DNA of 64,000 nucleotides from Volvox africanus (lineage: Eukaryota; Chlorophyta; Chlorophyceae; Chlamydomonadales; Volvocaceae). The position numbers and the translations under genes are program-made. Below, in pieces: positions 21,700-32,330 of this stretch. Position 1 is the stretch's first letter; each line of letters begins with the position of its first letter. The notes under the pieces were generated by a model. It searched no databases and had not been told where the DNA came from. It saw only the letters and a program-made list of their open reading frames with translations. Location of the stretch: NCBI GenBank assembly GCA_030268105.1, contig BSDZ01000080.1:620001-684000 (forward strand), written 5' to 3'.

Positions 21700-23292
21700 A
21701 TGCCACGCGACACTCCCACCACAACCACAAATCCTCCACAGCAAAAAGCGCGGAAGGAACTCTTACGTTTTAAACGTAAAAATCTCAATAAAATTTTGCG
21801 ACTAGAGCGTTTAGCCGCCATAGCCGCCAATCGACGACCACATCGGATAAACATTGAACCTACGGAAACGGTGCCTTCGGCTCCAGTAATTCCCACCAAT
21901 AATTTTAATAATAATATTCCTATTATCCGCGGGTCCCAAGAACCAATGCCGGATGAAGGAGATGTCGCGTTACCTCCCAATGGCCTTCCGCAGCGCACAC
22001 CAGAACAAACGCGCGCGGCCCAACACGTCGCAGAAACAATGCGCAACGCAACACATAATCGCGTTGTTGCATTAGAAAGCGAAATCACGCACCTTAAGGA
22101 GTCCTTCGAAAATCAGATGGGTGCCCTCCGCGCGGATACGGACCGCACGCGAGCCCTATTAGAACAGATTTTCGAACGCCTTTCGGAGCGTTCACAATCA
22201 TCTGAAGCGGCTGACTCACGCAAAAAAGCGATCCTAGGTATTATTTCCACAATCGCTGGGTCAAGCATCGCAACCCTTTTGCCTAAGGATGCCCTCCAGC
22301 AAACAACGCTGCAAGTCATCCTAGAGAAACACCTAGTTCTGGTGCCAACACTCGAGGAGGTTCAGTCCCTTTGGGTGGAAGCAACCGCACACCTAGCTGG
22401 GGGTAGCAATTCTCAGACAACCGCCCCAAAATCCAGCCGGCCAAGTGAGGTAATCCCTAATAGACGGGTTCCGCATCCCCCCAAATTTTCTGGGAAGAAG
22501 GATAGCATCATCACTTGCACCCGGTCCTGGTTCAATGTACTCATGCAATATTTCGACCTGATGAACATGGACCCATTTGAGCACATAGTGTACTTCTTAA
22601 CGGGCAAAGCACAGGTCTGGGCAGCAGATGTCCTAGAGATGCACAAGTCGGGCAAGAAACCCCTCACACGCGAAACCTTAAGGGCGGCATTTCTCCTGCA
22701 ATATGGGGACACGCAACACAACACTGCCATGGCAGCAAGGGATCGCTTGCACTCTCACGAATACGACATGAAAACTGCTGAAACCGTTGCTGAGTACACA
22801 CAGCGCTTCCATGATGTCCTACGCGAAGCTAAGGACATGGATAAAGCCGACCAGATTAGCTGGTACATCAAAGGCTTAGTTCCAACACTTCGGGGTCGGT
22901 GTGCAACCGACGATGAGGGCAAGGACTGGCAGGATTTCGATAAATGCATCCTATATGCAGTCGGCCAAGAGGTCCGGTGGAAGGCAGGGAAAGATAAGAC
23001 TGCCACCGTTGAGCTGAAAGCAGCTACGGTAACCACCCCTAAATCCAGACATCCCTACCAAAAACGCCCTATTTCCCAATTTCAACAGGGCTGGCAATCC
23101 GTGAGCAAGAAGCCCCGGACCGACCACACTTCTGACAAGCCTCCTAGTACCCGGTGCCGCTATTGCCATGGCTTTAAGAAGCCAGGCCAGTCTTGGCCGG
23201 ACCACGTAGTGGACTGTTCCAAGGCGATCAAGGCTGAGGCGGAAAAGAAGTTGGCGCTTGCTGCCCGGCTCGAATCTAAAATGCACGAATAG
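21700..23292 (+). CDS. Element C Gag
   Basis: 530 residues from the ATG at 21700, 55 bases after the LTR. The first 80 residues are basic, then comes a likely coiled coil (ALESEITHLKESFENQMGAL). The capsid region (around YFDLMNMDPFEHIVYFLTG and YTQRFHDVLREAKDMDKAD) matches retrotransposon Gag. The C-terminus has a Cys/His cluster (CRYC...HVVDC) with wider spacing than a CCHC knuckle. The ORF ends at TAG 23290-23292 and pol continues in the same frame without a shift, so Gag-Pol probably arises by stop readthrough. Confidence 0.93.
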   Translation: MPRDTPTTTTNPPQQKARKELLRFKRKNLNKILRLERLAAIAANRRPHRINIEPTETVPSAPVIPTNNFNNNIPIIRGSQEPMPDEGDVALPPNGLPQRTPEQTRAAQHVAETMRNATHNRVVALESEITHLKESFENQMGALRADTDRTRALLEQIFERLSERSQSSEAADSRKKAILGIISTIAGSSIATLLPKDALQQTTLQVILEKHLVLVPTLEEVQSLWVEATAHLAGGSNSQTTAPKSSRPSEVIPNRRVPHPPKFSGKKDSIITCTRSWFNVLMQYFDLMNMDPFEHIVYFLTGKAQVWAADVLEMHKSGKKPLTRETLRAAFLLQYGDTQHNTAMAARDRLHSHEYDMKTAETVAEYTQRFHDVLREAKDMDKADQISWYIKGLVPTLRGRCATDDEGKDWQDFDKCILYAVGQEVRWKAGKDKTATVELKAATVTTPKSRHPYQKRPISQFQQGWQSVSKKPRTDHTSDKPPSTRCRYCHGFKKPGQSWPDHVVDCSKAIKAEAEKKLALAARLESKMHE

Positions 23293-26200
23293 GACCCTGG
23301 CAAGCGTGTGGAGGAATGTGAACCAGTTAAACTGGTTGCACCAGATGGAGAGTTTGTGTTGCCCATGACCGACAGCCCTCAGACTGCTCGGATGTTCCGG
23401 CCTGATGAATTCCGTCAGGTTGAGACCCAACTCGGCCGTCAATTTACCTTTGACGCCACATGTAACGATTCGGGCAATAATAGTCTCTGTCCACGTTTTG
23501 CCTCTCCATCAAACCCATTTGCGACCCATAATCTTGTGGGTGAGTTTGCTTGGATTAATCCTCCTTACAATCACATTGCTCAATGGCAAAAACACTATAT
23601 CTCCTGCAAACACAAAGATCCAGAAAATACCTCTGCAGTCTTTGTAGTCCCCAAGTGGAGCTCAATAGAGCACAGTATGCGAGCAGCAGGCTTTCGCCTG
23701 ATCAAAACATATGCACCAGGGAAACAATTGTTCCTGAAGAAAAGTTGCACAGGAGTACGGGAGCTTATGCCCGGTGTCCCATGGCCTCTCCAGCTATGGT
23801 ATGACCGACCGTCCACTACCGTGCACTTGAACTCCATAGTTGGTTCTACACCTTCTATGATCTTTGATGCTCAACCGTGCCAAACGGCCTGCAAAGTCTT
23901 GGCCGATTCCGGTGCCAATTGTAAAGGTACCGCAGACGGGTTTATATCCCTAACAGCCGTTACAAAAATGGCCCTTGCTCTCAAACCCACACTTACCAGC
24001 TCAGTTAAAGTGGCTAATGGCAACACAGAACTGATTGAGGGCTCAGTTGTTACCAATCTTCAAATTGACAAGTTTCACGACACAGTCAAACTCCTTGTTC
24101 TAAAGCAAGATGTCCCAGGTGTTGATATTATCCTGGCTAATGACTGGTTAGGAAAACGAAAAGCCACAATGTGCTGGGCAACTCATACCCTGACAGTGTA
24201 TAAGAAGCCAAATGATGCGTATACGTTTACGCCATCCCTTTGGTCTTCCCCGGGTATCGACGCTAACCTTGATGCGATTACCCTCATGAACTATGTCACT
24301 GCAACACTTTATGCAGCGACTACTGTCGAGACGGTATCTGCGAAAGCAGCAGGCAAACGAATTGCTAAAGGAGCACGGAGTTATCTCCTACTTGTGCAAG
24401 CAGAGGAACACACTCCAACTCCTGACCCCAGTTCCGGTGGGAATAATCTCCTAGCTAATTTGAAGTTATCAGAATTACTGGAGGAATACAAGGATGTATT
24501 CGTGGACCTTCAAGGCCTCCCCCCCGACCGGGACATTGGTCACACGATTCCTTTAGTGGATGGTGCCATACCACCCGCTAAACGAGCCTATAGGCTCACC
24601 CAACTGGAGCAACAAGAGGTCAAGAAGCAAGTTACCGAACTGCTCAATAAGGGATATATCGAACCCTCTACCTCACCCTATGGGGCTCCAGTTCTCTTTG
24701 TCGAAAAGGCAAATGGGCAAGGACTACACATGGTCTTAGACTACCGTGCGCTTAATAAACTGACCATCAAACGGCGGTATCCCATGCCCAATATTACGGA
24801 CCTTTTCGACCAACTCCAAGGAGCTACCATTTTCAGCTCCCTGGACTTACAGCAGGGGTATCATCAAATACTGATCTCTCCCGAGGATGTGGAGAAAACG
24901 GCCTTCATAGCCCCAGGCATGGGCCAGTTTCAGTTTAAGGTACTTTGCTTTGGACTTACCAATGCCCCTGCAACGTTCCAAGCAGTGATGAATCGTGTCT
25001 TCACTGACTACATTGGCAAATTTGTGCTAGTGTACTTGGACGATATACTGGTCTTTAGTAAGACCCCGGCCGAGCATGAACAGCACCTCCGTTTGGTACT
25101 GTCCTTGCTCCGAAAGCACCAATACAAGGCAAAATTGTCGAAGTGTCAGTTCAACCGGTTCGAACTGCACTTCCTTGGCCACAAAGTAAGCCAAGAAGGC
25201 TTAAAGGTGGACGACCGCAAAGTAACAGTCATTAAAGACTGGCCTGTCCCCACGGATATTAAGCGACTGCGGGCGTTCCTTGGCTTAGCCAATTATTTCA
25301 GGAGGTTTATTCAGGGTTATTCCTCCCTTGTGGCCCCCCTCACAACCCTTACCAGTGAGAAAGTGCCCTTCCACTGGACCGAAGCCTGCGAGGCAGCCTT
25401 CCAGGGTGTGAAGCATGCCTTGACAAATGCACCAGTACTTAAACTCCCTGAGCTTGATAAACCTTTCACGGTTTGGTCTGATGCCTCAATTCATGGCACA
25501 GGAGCCGTCCTCTTGCAGGATGACCACCCTGTCGCCTATACCAGTTCTAAATTCAATAAGGCAGAGTACAACTACTCAACAACAGAGCAAGAGTGCCTCG
25601 GCACTGTCTTAGCCCTGGAAGAGTGGCGTTGTTACCTTGAAGGCGCCAGTGATGTAACATTGATCATGGATCACCAACCACTGGTATACCTCCAAGAACA
25701 GAAGAGCGTGGATAAGCTATCCCGCCGCCAAGCTCGTTGGATGGAACGATTATCACGTTTCACATTTAAATGGGAGTATCGCCCTGGTCGGGTGAACGTA
25801 GCTGACCCTATCAGTCGGGTCCACGACGTGGTGCTCAACTTGCTTTCTGCCACGCTGATTGACAGCGACTTAGGACACCGAATCATCCGCAGGTATGACG
25901 GTGATCCCAATCTCACGAAAACTAAGGTAGCAAAGCTGCGGCTCAAAAAGAAGGGTAACTTCTGGTACAATGGGTCCCAAATTTACATCCCTAATCACGC
26001 TGACTTACGACGGGTCGTCATGAAAGAGTATCATGATACCCCATGCGCTGGCCACCGCGGCATTGACCGCACCAAACAAGCGATCGCACAAACGTACTGG
26101 TGGCCTGGACTAGATACTGACGTGAAGGCCTACGTCAAGTCTTGTCCTCAATGTCAGCATAACAAACCAACCAACACTAAGCCGGGTGTTTTGCTGCAGC

Positions 26201-27282
26201 CGCTCCCCATACCTTCTTCCGTGTGGGAGAGCATATCAATGGATTTGATAACCCAGCTACCAACAACTCGCAATGGGCATGATGCGATCGTAGTGTTTGT
26301 GGACCGGCTGAGCAAAATGACGCACTTTGCTCCCACACACACGACCGCAGGAGCGGAAGAGTTGGCTCGCCTTTTTGTAGCCACTGTATTCCGGCAGCAC
26401 GGCCTTCCAAAGAACATTATCTCTGACAGGGACCCACGCTTTACAAGCAATTTCTGGAAGGAAATATTTCGCCTATTGGGCACCCACCTCCATATGAGCA
26501 CAGCCTTCCATCCACAAACAGATGGACAAACAGAGCGAATGAACCGCTTACTGGAAGAGACATTACGGCACTATATCTCCCCTAATCAGGATGATTGGGA
26601 TGATCACTTACCGTTGATTGAGTTTGCTATCAATAACTCTAAACAACGTTCGACAGGTATGACACCATTTTTGCTTAATGGTGTCCAGCAACCGCGTGTG
26701 CCGGTTGACCTGCATATACCCTCGAAAGTGCCGGCTGCTGATGAGTACTCCACCATCATGCGCAAGCGATTGCAACTCGCTAAAACTTGTCTCCAGGCTG
26801 CGCAATCTAGACAAAAACAGGATGCTGACTCTTCTCGGCGCCCCGTGCATTATGAGGTTGGGCAAAAAGTGCTGTTAAGTACCAAGAATATTAACGTTAA
26901 AAAACCTGGAACTAAGAAGCTGATGCCAAAATTCATCGGCCCATATACAGTTGTCGCTAATATTGGTGAAACAGCGGTAAAACTTGGCTTACCAGCTGAA
27001 TCTCGCCTACACCCGGTCTTTCATGTGTCACTCCTGAAACCATTCAAGGAGGACGCTCAGCGACAACCACCCTCACCACTTGTTATTGAGGGTGAACCAT
27101 TCTACATGGTTGAAGCCATTGTAGATCATCGGGATGTCTCAATCCGTGGGGGCAGAGGTAAAACTCGTCGAGAGTACCTTATCAAGTGGGAAGGATATGA
27201 TTCCACTCACAATACATATGAAACCGAGGCATCACTGAAAGAATCAGATCCTCTGGTGGAAGCCATCGAGGAGTATGAGTGA
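23293..27282 (+). CDS. Element C Pol: Dam-like MTase, PR, RT, RNase H, integrase, chromodomain
   Basis: The frame is open from the codon after the gag TAG. The first in-frame ATG is at 23365 and a GTG at 23308 is also possible, but fusion to Gag needs neither. Order: Dam-like N6-adenine methyltransferase fold with FDAT and WINPPYN (NPPY at 23557-23568) and a downstream FVVPKW; protease DSGAN; RT with FVLVYLDDILVF; RNase H (SDASIHGTGAVLL, TTEQE, MDHQPL); integrase zinc finger HDTPCAGH...CPQC and DD35E (SMDL, SDRD, QTERMNR); GPY/F region; and a chromodomain (REYLIKWEGYDSTHNTYE) near the C-terminus. No lesions seen. The methyltransferase activity is predicted only. Confidence 0.94.
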   Translation, partial: DPGKRVEECEPVKLVAPDGEFVLPMTDSPQTARMFRPDEFRQVETQLGRQFTFDATCNDSGNNSLCPRFASPSNPFATHNLVGEFAWINPPYNHIAQWQKHYISCKHKDPENTSAVFVVPKWSSIEHSMRAAGFRLIKTYAPGKQLFLKKSCTGVRELMPGVPWPLQLWYDRPSTTVHLNSIVGSTPSMIFDAQPCQTACKVLADSGANCKGTADGFISLTAVTKMALALKPTLTSSVKVANGNTELIEGSVVTNLQIDKFHDTVKLLVLKQDVPGVDIILANDWLGKRKATMCWATHTLTVYKKPNDAYTFTPSLWSSPGIDANLDAITLMNYVTATLYAATTVETVSAKAAGKRIAKGARSYLLLVQAEEHTPTPDPSSGGNNLLANLKLSELLEEYKDVFVDLQGLPPDRDIGHTIPLVDGAIPPAKRAYRLTQLEQQEVKKQVTELLNKGYIEPSTSPYGAPVLFVEKANGQGLHMVLDYRALNKLTIKRRYPMPNITDLFDQLQGATIFSSLDLQQGYHQILISPEDVEKTAFIAPGMGQFQFKVLCFGLTNAPATFQAVMNRVFTDYIGKFVLVYLDDILVFSKTPAEHEQHLRLVLSLLRKHQYKAKLSKCQFNRFELHFLGHKVSQEGLKVDDRKVTVIKDWPVPTDIKRLRAFLGLANYFRRFIQGYSSLVAPLTTLTSEKVPFHWTEACEAAFQGVKHALTNAPVLKLPELDKPFTVWSDASIHGTGAVLLQDDHPVAYTSSKFNKAEYNYSTTEQECLGTVLALEEWRCYLEGASDVTLIMDHQPLVYLQEQKSVDKLSRRQARWMERLSRFTFKWEYRPGRVNVADPISRVHDVVLNLLSATLIDSDLGHRIIRRYDGDPNLTKTKVAKLRLKKKGNFWYNGSQIYIPNHADLRRVVMKEYHDTPCAGHRGIDRTKQAIAQTYWWPGLDTDVKAYVKSCPQCQHNKPTNTKPGVLLQPLPIPSSVWESISMDLITQLPTTRNGHDAIVVFVDRLSKMTHFAPTHTTAGAEELARLFVATVFRQHGLPKNIISDRDPRFTSNFWKEIFRLLGTHLHMSTAFHPQTDGQTERMNRLLEETLRHYISPNQDDWDDHLPLIEFAINNSKQRSTGMTPFLLNGVQQPRVPVDLHIPSKVPAADEYSTIMRKRLQLAKTCLQAAQSRQKQDADSSRRPVHYEVGQKVLLSTKNINVKKPGTKKLMPKFIGPYTVVANIGETAVKLGLPAESRLHPVFHVSLLKPFKEDAQRQPPSPLVIEGEPFYMVEAIVDHRDVSIRGGRGKTRREYLIKWEGYDSTHNTYETEASLKESDPLVEAIEEYE

Positions 27283-27364
27283 AGACTCAAAGCCAAAGGG
27301 CCGAAACCCACTGAGAAAGAAACCTCATCCAAGAGGAGACGGTGACGCTCCCGGGACGTTTCGC

Positions 27365-27381
27365 TTCAGAGGGGGGGGGAA
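27365..27381 (+). other. Element C polypurine tract
   Basis: A run of nine G flanked by purines (TCAGAGGGGGGGGGAA) directly abuts the 3' LTR. Confidence 0.85.
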
Positions 27382-27735
27382 TGTAGGAAACTACATTTAC
27401 CTTTGAGAAATAGGCCCAGATAAAGCGGTAGGCAATCATGCAATAAGCATGATGCCTAACCGAAAACTAACTACGGGTAAACGTCGCGATTTGCAAAGAA
27501 GATTGCCGTACATCTTGGCTAGGTGAGCCAATATTAAAGTCACCCAGGTGAAGAGCTAAGGCCTGACATTCTAGTATTACGCTACTAGTTGTTCGGAGTT
27601 CAAGACTCCGCTGTCACCAATTATTCCCAATAGATGTACAATTTCGCGACGCTAACTTACTTGCGAGCTATCTCTAAATCTACAAAAGCTACGCTTCCGC
27701 ACAAATCTAGTAGTATTCTGAAATGGACTGCTACA
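27382..27735 (+). repeat. Element C 3' LTR
   Basis: 354 bp with the same ends as the 5' LTR. It is followed by the TGCTC duplication at 27736-27740. Confidence 0.97.
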
Positions 27736-28698
27736 TGCTCCTCCTGACCCACGGACACCATATCGGACTACCCGCGTCGCGGCAGTAGGCGCGGGGCGGG
27801 TAGCTCCAAGTTCCTGGTCCAGAGCCACAGCTTCCCCAAGCGGATCCTGCACTTGCACGGCATTTGCATGAGGGGCAGACTTGACTTCTTCTTCACCGGC
27901 AAGGAGTCGTACCTCCGTCCCTCTAGCAAAAGTGACCAAGGCATCATACGACTTGAACGGCACCCCAGACAAGTCAGTAGCGCACCATTTAGCCAAAAGT
28001 TTCGTCAGGCCTCGCTTAAACCAAAAGACACGCTCATTCTCGGTGAGGTCAGCAATGGGGGTCACTAGTGCTTCGAAGCGTGACTGGTACGCAGGTACAT
28101 TTTCACCCCGGCGCATGTGATAGGTACCGGCCGCCAAAACCTTGCGAGCCTCCACATCACGTGCTTGCACCTCAGTAGCAAACCGTGCGAGCAGAGAAGA
28201 AATCAACTCGTCAAAAGTATAGTCAATCCGGGAGGTGGTCCATTCGTGATACCAGTTCTTCGCTGCACCCTCGAGGGTGTTACCAACGAAGAGACACCTG
28301 ATACCATCATTATCGCCACCATGCACAGCCTGGAGATACTTCTTAGTGTCGTGCACGTACGCACGAGTTGCATCAGCTATGCTATAGCCTGGTGTCTTTT
28401 CACTCAGCGAGATTATAAGCCTAGGAACGGGAATTGTCAATCTCATCACCTCAGGAATGGCAGCATGCCCTTGCGATTGAGGTAGTGGCAGGACCCGTGG
28501 CTCAGCAGCATTGTCCATATTCGTATTAACTGCTGAACGCGGCACAATTAAGTGGGCAGGGGTCTGAAGGACAAGGGGCTCTTGAGTGGCTAGCGTGCCA
28601 ACAGTCTCAAGACCTCGTTCAGGAGCTCTAGCAGCCACAACAAATTCGGGTTGGCTTGCTAAGCTAGTGAGCGGCATATTGTCGCATTCCACAGACAT
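27736..28698 (-). pseudogene. A5 gag (host copy, unit 1 of the tandem array)
   Basis: Family A gag on the minus strand from the ATG at 28698 to the insertion point of C. Its N-terminus (MSVECDNMPL) marks a subtype distinct from A1, A2 and T (MSxEHDDTPH). The capsid region is complete. A small deletion near 27760 removes part of the basic region. Pol of this copy is absent from the window, lost with the A3 junction. Confidence 0.9.
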
Positions 28699-29046
28699 GG
28701 AACACGAAGCAATACCCTAGATTTGCGTAAAAGAAGACGACTTCTATCAAAAGCAAAGCAAGAGTACAAAACGATTCGGTGAGCCTACCGACAGTACTCT
28801 TGAGGAGATTCAGTAAACTCAGCAAGTACTTGCCCAGCTGAGTCCTAATCTCCGTAGTTTGGGTGATGAGAGTCACCAACTGGTCCGGACTAAAGCCGGT
28901 CTCAGTCCTCGCGGCAAGCAATGCCTGAGCGCTGAGAGTACCTGCGACTCAGAGCGTAAAGTTACACAACAAGTGCAGCAACTTAGACAAAAGCAATCAA
29001 ACGATTACAAACCGGAACCAGCAGCGTCCAATATGGCGCGGCCTAG
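28699..29046 (-). other. A5 leader, cut by the T insertion at CCTAG
   Basis: This is leader sequence of A5 with the conserved leader ORF (MLAARTETGF..., ATG at 28921). It stops at CCTAG (29042-29046), where an LTR begins. The missing part of the leader, starting with the same CCTAG, is found at 33600. That identifies CCTAG as the target duplication of T. Confidence 0.85.
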
Positions 29047-29463
29047 TGTTGTACCTCTCCTTCGTGTTTGCTCATAAGTATCTGCGCATCTGAAGGCTTG
29101 CAACACCAATGCGCGAGCAAACAGAGACAGCGGAAGACTTCAAACAAGAAGAGATATAACTTACGGATTATAGTCTTACGGATCGAAGCGGTGCAATGGA
29201 CGTAATCGCCGTCAGCGCCGGAAGCAAGCAATCATCACGCGGCGGTGAATAGCAAAGTTTAGGCTTAGCTCGGGCTAAGTAGAATAGCGTATAGCAATAA
29301 TAATGTAGAACACACGAGTGTTCTCCTGTGTCGAATATCTTATCTTGCTTAGCCGTCCTCGCATCTGTTATACTCGTAGCATCACGATGCCGTACGATTC
29401 ACACTAGGAGGCCGATCCTGAGTGTGACAACCCTACTGCGTATAGGCGATGTCTATGTATAAC
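29047..29463 (-). repeat. T 3' LTR fragment, duplicate copy
   Basis: The inner 417 bases of a family A LTR start TGTTGTACC and break off at ACAACGTAAAAG, where gag sequence (GACGGCGCACC) follows. It is the tandem copy of 30863-31279. Confidence 0.88.
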
Positions 29464-30514
29464 AACGTAAAAGACGGCGCACCACCACGCTTCCTGCTCT
29501 TAGCCGGGTCCGAGCTCGGACCTGCTCCTCCTGACCCGCGGACACCGAGCTAGCGCCCCCGCGCGCCTGGCATTGCCGGTTGCTGCGTCGCGTCGCGGCA
29601 GTAGGCGTGGGGCGGGTCGCTCCGAGTTCCTGGTCGAGAGCTACAGCTTCCCCAAGCGGATCCTGCACTTGCACGGCATTTGCACGAGGGACAGACTTGA
29701 CTTCTTCTTCACCGGCAAGGAGTCGTACCTCCGTCCCTCTAGCAAAAGTGACCAAGGCATCATACGACTTGAACGGCACCCCAGACAAGTCAGTAGCGCA
29801 CCATTTAGCCAAAAGTTTCGTCAGGCCTCGCTTAAACCAAAAGACACGCTCATTCTCGGTGAGGTCAGCAATGGGGGTCACTAGTGCTTCGAAGCGTGAC
29901 TGGTACGCAGGTACATTTTCACCCCGGCGCATGTGATAGGTACCGGCCGCCAAAACCTTGCGAGCCTCCACATCACGTGCTTGCACCTCAGTAGCAAACC
30001 GTGCGAGCAGAGAAGAAATCAACTCGTCAAAAGTATAGTCAATCCGGGAGGTGGTCCATTCGTGATACCAGTTCTTCGCTGCACCCTCGAGGGTGTTACC
30101 AACGAAGAGACACCTGATACCATCATTATCGCCACCATGCACAGCCTGGAGATACTTCTTAGTGTCGTGCACGTACGCACGAGTTGCATCAGCTATGCTA
30201 TAGCCTGGTGTCTTTTCACTCAGCGAGATTGTAAGCCTAGGAACGGGAATTGTCAATCTCATCACCTCAGGAATGGCAGCATGCCCTTGCGATTGAGGTA
30301 GTGGCAGGACCCGTGGCTCAGCAGCATTGTCCATATTCGTATTAACTGCTGAACGCGGCACAATTAAGTGGGCAGGGGTCTGAAGGACAAGGGGCTCTTG
30401 AGTGGCTAGCGTGCCAACAGTCTCAAGACCTCGTTCAGGAGCTCTAGCAGCCACAACAAATTCGGGTTGGCTTGCTAAGCTAGTGAGCGGCATATTGTCG
30501 CATTCCACAGACAT
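29464..30514 (-). pseudogene. Mosaic gag, unit 2 of the tandem array
   Basis: The gag frame starts at an ATG at 30514 with the A5 subtype N-terminus and matches A5 (28698 downward) until about 29710. From there to the LTR junction at 29464 it matches the T gag (31516-31280). The switch lies between CACGAGGG near 29688, shared with T, and CTTCTTCTTC near 29708, shared with A5. This is the expected product of unequal crossing-over between the two gag copies. Confidence 0.88.
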
Positions 30515-30862
30515 GGAACACGAAGCAATACCCTAGATTTGCGTAAAAGAAGACGACTTCTATCAAAAGCAAAGCAAGAGTACAAAACGATTCGGTGAGC
30601 CTACCGACAGTACTCTTGAGGAGATTCAGTAAACTCAGCAAGTACTTGCCCAGCTGAGTCCTAATCTCCGTAGTTTGGGTGATGAGAGTCACCAACTGGT
30701 CCGGACTAAAGCCGGTCTCAGTCCTCGCGGCAAGCAATGCCTGAGCGCTGAGAGTACCTGCGACTCAGAGCGTAAAGTTACACAACAAGTGCAGCAACTT
30801 AGACAAAAGCAATCAAACGATTACAAACCGGAACCAGCAGCGTCCAATATGGCGCGGCCTAG
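30515..30862 (-). other. Duplicated A5 leader ending at CCTAG
   Basis: Tandem copy of 28699-29046, including the leader ORF (ATG at 30737) and the CCTAG (30858-30862) beside the LTR fragment. Confidence 0.85.
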
Positions 30863-31279
30863 TGTTGTACCTCTCCTTCGTGTTTGCTCATAAGTATCTG
30901 CGCATCTGAAGGCTTGCAACACCAATGCGCGAGCAAACAGAGACAGCGGAAGACTTCAAACAAGAAGAGATATAACTTACGGATTATAGTCTTACGGATC
31001 GAAGCGGTGCAATGGACGTAATCGCCGTCAGCGCCGGAAGCAAGCAATCATCACGCGGCGGTGAATAGCAAAGTTTAGGATTAGCTCGGGCTAAGTAGAA
31101 TAGCGTATAGCAATAATAATGTAGAACACACGAGTGTTCTCCTGTGTCGAATATCTTATCTTGCTTAGCCGTCCTCGCATCTGTTATACTCGTAGCATCA
31201 CGATGCCGTACGATTCACACTAGGAGGCCGATCCTGAGTGTGACAACCCTACTGCGTATAGGCGATGTCTATGTATAAC
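30863..31279 (-). repeat. T 3' LTR fragment
   Basis: This is the left end of element T: an LTR beginning TGTTGTACC next to CCTAG and deleted internally from ACGTATAA straight into gag. Everything between the 3' LTR and gag of T (all of pol) is gone. Confidence 0.88.
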
Positions 31280-32330
31280 AACGTATAAGACGGCGCACCA
31301 CCACGCTTCCTGCTCTTAGCCGGGTCCGAGCTCGGACCTGCTCCTCCTGACCCGCGGACACCGAGCTAGCGCCCCCGCGCGCCTGGCATTGCCGGTTGCT
31401 GCGTCGCGTCGCGGCAGTAGGCGTGGGGCGGGTCGCTCCGAGTTCCTGGTCGAGAGCTACAGCTTCCCCAAGCGGATCCTGCACTTGCACGGCATTTGCA
31501 CGAGGGACAGACTTGACTTCTTCCTCACCGGCAAGGAGTCGTATCTCCGTACCCTTAGCAAAAGTGACCAAGGCATCATACGACTTGATCGGCACCCCAG
31601 CCAAGTCAGTAGCGCACCATTTAGCCAAAAGTTTCGTCAGGCCTCGCTTAAACCAAAAGACACGCTCGGTTTCAGTGAGATCAGCAATGGGGGTCACAAG
31701 TGCTTCAAAGCGTGACTGGTACGCAGGTACATTTTCACCCCGACGCATGTGGTAACTACCGGCTGCCAAAACCTTACGAGCCTCCACATCACGTGCTTGA
31801 ACCTCAGTAGCGAACCGTGCGAGCAAAGCGGCGATCATCTCGTCAAAAGTATAGTCGCCCCGGGCGGTGGTCCATTCACGATACCAGTCCTTCGCTGAGC
31901 CCTCGAGGGTGTTACCAACGAAGAGACACCTGATACCATCATTATCGCCACCATGAACAGCCTGGAGATACTTTTTAGCGTCACGCACGTACGCACGAGT
32001 TGCATCGGCTATGCTATGTCCTGCTGTCTTTTCAGCTAGCGAGATATTGAGCCTAGGAACGGGAATTGACAATCTCATCACCTCAGCAATGTCATCATGC
32101 CCTCGAGCTTGAGGTAATGGCAGAACCCTTGGTCCAGCAGTGTTGTCCATATTGGTGTTAACTGCTGAATGCGGCACAATTAAGTGAGCAGGGGTCTGAA
32201 GGAAAAGGGGATCTTGAGTGGCTCGCATGCCAACAGTCTCAAGACCTCTATCCGGAGCTCTAGCAGCCACAACAAAATCGGGTTGGCTAGCTAGGCTAGT
32301 GTGTGGCGTATCATCGTGTTCCGCGGACAT
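31280..32330 (-). pseudogene. T gag, truncated at its 3' end
   Basis: Family A gag of the MSAEHDD subtype. It keeps CGA where A1 and A2 have TGA, so this N-terminal frame is undamaged. The capsid region is complete. The C-terminus is lost: before the zinc knuckle the sequence runs into the LTR fragment at 31280. Confidence 0.9.

Larger units (their letters stand above)
21292..27735 (+). mobile_element. Family C Ty3/gypsy element, structurally and coding intact
   Basis: This 6,444-bp element has 354-bp LTRs differing at four positions by eye (about 1%), target duplication TGCTC (21287-21291 and 27736-27740), PBS, gag, pol and a strong PPT. Gag (530 codons) and pol (about 1,330 codons) are undamaged, and all catalytic motifs I looked for are present. 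It is inserted in the gag of A5. It is the only element in the window that looks potentially autonomous. Confidence 0.97.
27885..31521. repeat. Tandem duplication, period 1,816 bp
   Basis: Two almost identical 1,816-bp segments lie head to tail (about 27885-29700 and 29701-31516). Corresponding landmarks repeat at exactly this spacing: gag ATGs at 28698 and 30514, leader-ORF ATGs at 28921 and 30737, CCTAG at 29042 and 30858, and LTR/gag junctions at 29464 and 31280. The T gag ATG (32330) extends the same period. Few differences exist between the duplicates, so the exchange is recent. Confidence 0.9.
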
